From assembly GCA_946612175.1 (NCBI GenBank), contig CAMOEO010000004.1:1-25867 (forward strand): DNA of 25,867 nucleotides, given 5' to 3'. This DNA comes from an uncultured Verrucomicrobiota bacterium (GTDB taxonomy: Bacteria; Verrucomicrobiota; Kiritimatiellia; RFP12; UBA3636). Position 1 is the stretch's first letter; each line of letters begins with the position of its first letter. The position numbers were made by a program, and so were the translations under genes. Under the pieces are notes generated by a model. It was given only the letters and a program-made list of their open reading frames with translations. It had not been told where the DNA came from and ran no database searches. Positions 22,298 to 25,867 of the stretch are shown here, piece by piece.

Positions 22298-23266
22298 CTA
22301 CTGGACGACCCGCGCCATGTAGGCGACGTAGAACGCGAGCAGCAGCACGCCGCCCCACCGCGGGATCCGTCCTTCGCGCCCGCCGCCGCGGCGGGGGAGC
22401 CCGAACGCGAAGAGCAGCAGGGCCGCCGTGAGCGCGAAGGCAACGGGAATGTCGCGCGCGACGATGGCGGGGTCCGTCTCCGGCATCGGGCGGATCGCGC
22501 CGGCGAGGCCGACGACGGCGAGCGTGTTGAAGAGGTTGGAGCCGATGACGTTGCCGACGGCCAGGTCGTCCTCTCCCTTGCGCGCGGCGGCGACGGACGA
22601 GGCCAGCTCCGGAAGCGACGTCCCGACCGCGACGACGGTGAGCCCGATCACGAGGTCGCTCACGCCGAGCGCCTGCGCGAGCTCGACCGCGCCCCAGACG
22701 AGGGCGCGTGACGACGCGACGAGGACGGCGAGCCCGGCGAGGGTCCAGAACGCGGCCATGCGGCCGGAGAGGCCGCCGCCGGGGGCGTCCGCGGCGGCGG
22801 CGCCCCGCTTCGACCGGAGGGCGAGCAGGCACGAGCCGGCGAGCCACGCGGCGAAGACGCCGAGCAGGATCCAGGCGTTGGCGCGCGAGACGCCGCCGTC
22901 GCGCACGAGCGCCCACGAGAGCGCCGTCACGGCGAGGAGGGCGGGCAGGTCGAAGCGCAGCGCCTCGCGCTGGACGGAGAGCGGCGCGATGGCGGCGGCG
23001 AGGCCGAGGATGAGGGCGATGTTGCAGATGTTGGAGCCCCAGGCGTTGCCGAGCGCGATGGCGGAACTGCCCTGCCAGGCGGAGAGCGCCGAGACCGTGA
23101 GCTCCGGCGCCGACGTCCCGAACCCGACGACGACCATCCCCACCAGCAGCGGCGGCACGCCGAGCAGGCGGGCCGAGGCGGCGGCGCCGTCGACGAACCG
23201 GTCCGCGCTCCAGACGAGCGCGGCGAGGCCGAGAACGACGGCGGCGATGGCGGCAAGCAGATGCAT
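22298..23266 (-). CDS. Calcium/sodium antiporter (CaCA family, YrbG-like)
   Basis: A 322-aa inner-membrane cation exchanger with about ten hydrophobic segments in two homologous halves. Each half holds an alpha-repeat signature: GMVVVGFGTSAPELTVS with GNAWGSNICNIALILG in the first, and GLTVVAVGTSLPELASS with GNVIGSNLFNTLAVVG in the second. The conserved Glu of each APEL/LPEL motif binds the cation. The charged linker between halves (RSKRGAAAADAPGG) is cytoplasmic and short. The promoter at 23274-23303 has its -10 box 7 bases before the ATG, predicting a leaderless mRNA. The gene heads a pair with the MBL-fold hydrolase. Confidence 0.95.
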   Translation of the reverse strand: MHLLAAIAAVVLGLAALVWSADRFVDGAAASARLLGVPPLLVGMVVVGFGTSAPELTVSALSAWQGSSAIALGNAWGSNICNIALILGLAAAIAPLSVQREALRFDLPALLAVTALSWALVRDGGVSRANAWILLGVFAAWLAGSCLLALRSKRGAAAADAPGGGLSGRMAAFWTLAGLAVLVASSRALVWGAVELAQALGVSDLVIGLTVVAVGTSLPELASSVAAARKGEDDLAVGNVIGSNLFNTLAVVGLAGAIRPMPETDPAIVARDIPVAFALTAALLLFAFGLPRRGGGREGRIPRWGGVLLLAFYVAYMARVVQ

Positions 23267-23273
23267 GGCGCGG

Positions 23274-23303
23274 AGAATACCACAACGTGCGAGCCTCGCG
23301 CAA
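23274..23303 (-). promoter_or_regulatory. Promoter of the antiporter operon, leaderless type
   Basis: Minus strand TTGCGC (23303-23298), 18 bases, TATTCT (23279-23274), then CCGCGCC (7 bases) and the ATG at 23266. The predicted transcription start falls on the start codon. Confidence 0.65.
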
Positions 23304-23330
23304 GGCGGCGCGAGCCCTCGCGGTTTGTCA

Positions 23331-24002
23331 CTAGAGCATCGGCGGGTTCAGGACGTCGCGCACCGGTCCAAAGGACCGCCGATGCACCGGCGAGACCCCC
23401 AGCCGCGCCAGCGCCTCCAGATGCGCGGGCGTCGGGTAGCCCTTGTGCTCCGCCAGGCCGTAGCCCGGATACTCCGCGTCGAGCCGCCGCAGGATGCGGT
23501 CGCGCGAGACCTTCGCGACGATGCTCGCGGCGGCCACGAGGAAGCATCGCGCATCGCCCTTCACGACCGCCTCGTGTTCGCACGGGAGCCCCCGGACGGG
23601 CAGGCCGTCCACGATCGCGAAGTCCGGCACGCCCCCAGGAAGCGCCTCGAGCGCGCGCCGCATCGCGAGATGCGTCGCGCGCAGGATGTCCAGCCGGTCG
23701 ATCTCCTCGGGGGAGGCGAGTCCGAGCGCCCATTCGACGCCGGGGGCGGCCACGAGCGCCTCGTAGAGCGCCTCCCGGGCGCCTTCGGAGAGCCGCTTGC
23801 TGTCCGTGAGCCCCGCCAGCGTCCCCTCGCGCAGCGCCCGCGCCGTCCCGGGCGCCATCGAGACGGCGCCCGCCGCGACCGGGCCCGCGAGCGGACCCCG
23901 CCCCGCCTCGTCCACGCCCGCAAGCCGCGCGCCCGCAGGATGCGCCGCCCACCAGGCCTCCTCGCGCTCCAGCGGCGCGGTCTGCGGCTTCGCGCGCGGC
24001 AT
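23331..24002 (-). CDS. rnhB: Ribonuclease HII
   Basis: RNase HII removes RNA primers and single ribonucleotides from DNA. The 223-aa protein shows GVDEAGRGPLAGPVAAGAV (catalytic DE), LTDSKRLSE, an AIVDGLPV block with the third acidic residue, GDARCFLVAAASIVAKVSRDR and YGLAEHKGYPTPAHLEAL. About 28 residues precede the first motif, slightly longer than usual. The ATG is 4 bases after the hydF stop, so rnhB is translated from the hydF transcript. No functional link between the two is evident. Confidence 0.97.
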   Translation of the reverse strand: MPRAKPQTAPLEREEAWWAAHPAGARLAGVDEAGRGPLAGPVAAGAVSMAPGTARALREGTLAGLTDSKRLSEGAREALYEALVAAPGVEWALGLASPEEIDRLDILRATHLAMRRALEALPGGVPDFAIVDGLPVRGLPCEHEAVVKGDARCFLVAAASIVAKVSRDRILRRLDAEYPGYGLAEHKGYPTPAHLEALARLGVSPVHRRSFGPVRDVLNPPML

Positions 24003-24006
24003 GGGG

Positions 24007-25470
24007 CTAGAGCTCCTCCGTCACCGGCACGCCGCGCAGCTTGGCGATCAGGACGCCGTAGTTCACGATCGGGACGCCCGCCGCCGCGCAGTCGGCGATC
24101 CGCCGCCGCATCTCGCGCCGCGGGAGCATGCATCCGCCGCAGTGCACCACGAGCGCGTAGCGCCGCAGCTCCTCCGGCGTCGCGGGCCAGCCGCGGCCGC
24201 TTGTCGTCTCGAAGACGAACGACCGCTTCGCGTAGGCCTCGAGCCAGCGCGGGATCTTCTGCGTCCCGATGTCCCCGCACTGGCGGCGGTGCGTGCAGCC
24301 CTCGCTTACGAGGATCCGCGCCCCCTCCGGGAGCGCGTCGACCGCCGCCGCGCCGGCGGAGAGAGCCGCGTAGTCGCCCTTGTAGCGGGCGAAGAGGATC
24401 GAGAAGCTCGTGAGCGGCACCTCCCGCGGCACGATCGCCCGCACCTCCGCGAACGCCTGCGAGTCGGTGATCACAAGCCGCGGCGGCGTCCGGAGCGAGG
24501 CCAGCGTCCCGGCCAGCTGCGGCACCTGCGCGACGACCGCCGTCGCGTGCGCGTCCAGGATGTCGCGCAGTGTCTGCTGCTGCGGCAGGATGAGCCGCCC
24601 CTTCGGCGCGGCGGAATCGACGGGCACGACGAGCACCACGACGTCGCCCGGCGCGAGGCGGTCCCCGACGATGCGCTGCGAGGCGGGCTCGTCGACCTTC
24701 GTCTCCGCGATCGCGCGCCGCAGTTCCGCGACGCCCTCGCCCGTCGTCGCCGAAACGGCCAGCGTCGGCGCCGCGGCCTCCGCCGCGACCGCCGCGACGC
24801 GCTCCGGCGGCGCCGGGATCGCATCGGCCTTGTTCAGGGCGACGAGGAACGCGACCCCCGCGCCGCGCAGGTCGCGCAGCAGCGCCCGCTCGACGGGGCC
24901 GATTCCCGTGGCGCCGTCCGTCACCACCACCGCGATGTCCGCGGCGCGCAGCTCCTCCCGCGTGCGGCGCACGCGGAGGCCGCCCACGTCCGCCTGGTCG
25001 TCGTCGAGCCCGGCGGTGTCCACCAGCAGCGCCGGGCCGAGCGGCAGCAGCTCCATCGCCTTCCGGACCGGGTCCGTCGTCGTCCCCGGAACGTCCGAGA
25101 CGATCGCGACGGGCTGCCCCGCCAGGGCGTTGAGGAGAGAGGACTTGCCGGCGTTGCGCCGCCCGAAGAGGACGACGTGCGCCCGTTCGCCGGCGGGCGT
25201 CCGGTTCAGGGCATCGGCCTCGCGGTTTTCTTTGCCGGTCTGGTTGCCTTCGGAAAGCGCAGGCGGGATGCCTTCGGACGGGGCGGGCGGGTTGCCTTCG
25301 GAAAGCGTAGGCGGGATGCCTTCGGAGGGGGCGGGCGGGTTTCCTTCGGAAAGCGCAGGCGGGATGCCTTCGGACGGGGCGGGCGGGTTTCCTTCGGAAA
25401 GCGTAGGCGGGATGCCTTTGGAAAGCGCGGGCGGGATGCCTTCGGACAGGGCGGGCGATGTTTCGTTCAT
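24007..25470 (-). CDS. hydF: [FeFe]-hydrogenase H-cluster maturation GTPase HydF, with N-terminal repeat extension
   Basis: HydF is the scaffold on which HydE and HydG build the 2Fe subcluster before transfer to hydrogenase. The GTPase domain has GRRNAGKSS (G1), PGTTTDPV (G2), DTAGLDD (G3), NKAD (G4) and SATTG (G5). The C-terminal third has the cluster-binding CTHRRQCGDIG and HCGGCM motifs. Preceding the usual start (NRTPAGERAH) is an unusual extension of nine 8-residue repeats (residues 6-77, consensus PxLSEGIP / PAPSEGNP). ATG 25470 is chosen over the GTG at 25491, because the latter lies across a TAGAAT box. hydE, hydG and the hydrogenase are not in the window. Confidence 0.95.
   Translation of the reverse strand: MNETSPALSEGIPPALSKGIPPTLSEGNPPAPSEGIPPALSEGNPPAPSEGIPPTLSEGNPPAPSEGIPPALSEGNQTGKENREADALNRTPAGERAHVVLFGRRNAGKSSLLNALAGQPVAIVSDVPGTTTDPVRKAMELLPLGPALLVDTAGLDDDQADVGGLRVRRTREELRAADIAVVVTDGATGIGPVERALLRDLRGAGVAFLVALNKADAIPAPPERVAAVAAEAAAPTLAVSATTGEGVAELRRAIAETKVDEPASQRIVGDRLAPGDVVVLVVPVDSAAPKGRLILPQQQTLRDILDAHATAVVAQVPQLAGTLASLRTPPRLVITDSQAFAEVRAIVPREVPLTSFSILFARYKGDYAALSAGAAAVDALPEGARILVSEGCTHRRQCGDIGTQKIPRWLEAYAKRSFVFETTSGRGWPATPEELRRYALVVHCGGCMLPRREMRRRIADCAAAGVPIVNYGVLIAKLRGVPVTEEL
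25240..25455. repeat. Nine 24-bp tandem repeats in the 5' end of hydF
   Basis: Forward-strand units look like GCCTTCGGAAAGCGCAGG plus a GCGGGAT or GCGGGTT tail, alternating with GCCTTCGGACGGGGCGGG. They encode the 8-residue repeats of the HydF extension. Unit length is a multiple of three, so gain or loss of units keeps the frame. Confidence 0.9.
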
Positions 25471-25481
25471 GTCGAGCCCCC

Positions 25482-25487
25482 ATTCTA
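25482..25487 (-). promoter_or_regulatory. -10 box of hydF
   Basis: Minus-strand TAGAAT ends 11 bases before ATG 25470, predicting a leader of only about 4-5 bases. The -35 position (about 25510-25505) falls in the first TTCGAA repeat and is a poor match (TTTCGA). Confidence 0.4.
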
Positions 25488-25503
25488 CCACAAACCGCCT
25501 CCC

Positions 25504-25547
25504 TTCGAAACTCCTTCGAAACTCCTTCGAAACTCCTTCGAAACGCC
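25504..25547. repeat. 11-bp tandem repeat TTCGAAACTCC, four copies plus degenerate continuation
   Basis: Units at 25504-25514, 25515-25525, 25526-25536 and 25537-25547 (the last with one change) are head to tail. A degraded 11-base rhythm (GGAACTTCC, GAAACCTCC, GGAACTTCG) continues to about 25590. TTCGAA is a palindrome repeated about once per helical turn. The array lies at and upstream of the hydF promoter. Confidence 0.8.
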
Positions 25548-25642
25548 TCCGGAACTTCCCGAAACCTCCCGGAACTTCGTCGAAAACCGACCGAATTTCC
25601 CAGTGTTTCCCGAATTCTCACGGTTCTATCTCCTATAAAACC

Positions 25643-25711
25643 ATGTTCTTTTCGGATACATTGAATGCACGGCCCGCAACGGTGCGGAACCTTTCGTTCC
25701 GGGGGTGTTGA
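25643..25711 (+). other. Micro-ORF in repeat copy 1 (22 codons)
   Basis: ATG to TGA encoding 22 residues ending ARPATVRNLSFRGC. It overlaps hairpins 25674-25687 (CCGCA/TGCGG) and 25685-25701 (CGGAAC/GTTCCG). No Shine-Dalgarno is seen. The same frame is open through most of the repeat. It may be a leader peptide, a small protein or merely structured DNA. Confidence 0.25.
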
Positions 25712-25781
25712 TCATTCGTCGAAAACCGACCGAATTTCCCAGTGTTTCCCGAATTCTCACAGTTCTATCTCCTACAAGATC

Positions 25782-25850
25782 ATGTTCTTCTTGGATTCAC
25801 GAAATGCACGGCCCGCAACGGTGCGGAGCCTTTCGTTCCGGGGGTGTTGA
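25782..25850 (+). other. Micro-ORF in repeat copy 2 (22 codons)
   Basis: Same length and stop as in copy 1, ending ARPATVRSLSFRGC. Changes are concentrated in the first eight codons; the last 14 codons differ only by Asn to Ser. Hairpins lie at 25813-25826 and 25824-25840. Confidence 0.25.
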
Positions 25851-25867
25851 TAATTGGTTGATAGAAG

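Larger units (their letters stand above)
25576..25853 (+). repeat. Two tandem copies of a 139-bp repeat
   Basis: Copy 1 is 25576-25714 and copy 2 is 25715-25853. By hand alignment they differ at 12 of 139 positions, clustered in the middle (14 bases before to 20 after the internal ATG). Each holds TTTCCCGAATTCTCA, a 22-codon open frame, and two adjoining hairpins. The next 14 bases to the window edge are not clearly a third copy. This and the 11-bp array fill the 376 bases after hydF; I see no recognised gene there. Confidence 0.85.

Noticed and set aside
25471..25491. GTG start for HydF seven codons upstream
   Set aside because: This start lies across the TAGAAT -10 box and has no ribosome binding site; ATG 25470 is preferred.
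25504..25853. CRISPR-like array at the right end
   Set aside because: Repeats are directly adjacent or of 139 bp with no unique spacers, and no cas genes are present.
25674..25853. Integron attC-like site in the 139-bp repeats
   Set aside because: The hairpins are short, and the required GTTRRRY / RYYYAAC core sites are not present in the correct positions.

Overview
The window looks like chromosomal DNA of a GC-rich (roughly 70% by eye), Gram-negative, anaerobic bacterium. A Kdo transferase (waaA) points to lipopolysaccharide, an outer-membrane-type protein points to an outer membrane, and HydF points to [FeFe]-hydrogenase and anaerobic metabolism. Large secreted proteins and a glycosidase-like protein resemble those of polysaccharide-degrading members of the PVC group. 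I infer Kiritimatiellota or Lentisphaerota, but no rRNA is present to confirm this.

Layout. 1-369 is the 3' end of a class I fumarate hydratase alpha subunit. 370-722 is a gene-free stretch with a promoter and a cluster of TTGTCGACA sites directly upstream of dnaN, so it is a candidate replication origin. Then come dnaN, a Gfo/Idh/MocA oxidoreductase, a YhcH-type sugar protein, a small outer-membrane-type protein and a membrane acyltransferase, all on +. On the minus strand, 11193 to 5499 is a probable operon: two tandem paralogous large secreted proteins of unknown function followed by folP (dihydropteroate synthase). 11434-11508 is tRNA-Phe(GAA).

The next gene (11554-13419, +) encodes a secreted, degenerate glycosidase-like protein that carries REP-like palindromes in frame. 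A minus-strand pair follows: an unknown one-TM protein and a flavin-type/ferredoxin fusion. Then on + come an unknown protein, waaA, a ComF-type phosphoribosyltransferase, asd, a phosphopantetheinyl transferase and a DjlA-like co-chaperone. The right end is on minus: a metallo-beta-lactamase-fold hydrolase, a Ca2+/Na+ antiporter, rnhB and hydF. The last 376 bases hold no recognised gene. They contain an 11-bp repeat array and two copies of a 139-bp tandem repeat with paired hairpins and a 22-codon micro-ORF, running into the window edge.

Expression signals. Several promoters of the TTGNNN-17/18-TANNNT type can be read. In three genes the -10 box ends exactly 7 bases before the ATG, which predicts leaderless mRNAs. 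Many other starts have pyrimidine-rich leaders without a Shine-Dalgarno sequence, and CC precedes the start codon in 14 of 21 genes.

Most genes are housekeeping or metabolic and do not form one single system. The most unusual content is the repeat biology (HydF N-terminal repeats, the array at the right edge, REP-like palindromes in a coding region, a 16-bp inverted pair around a gene), the leaderless promoter architecture, and the two paralogous secreted proteins.
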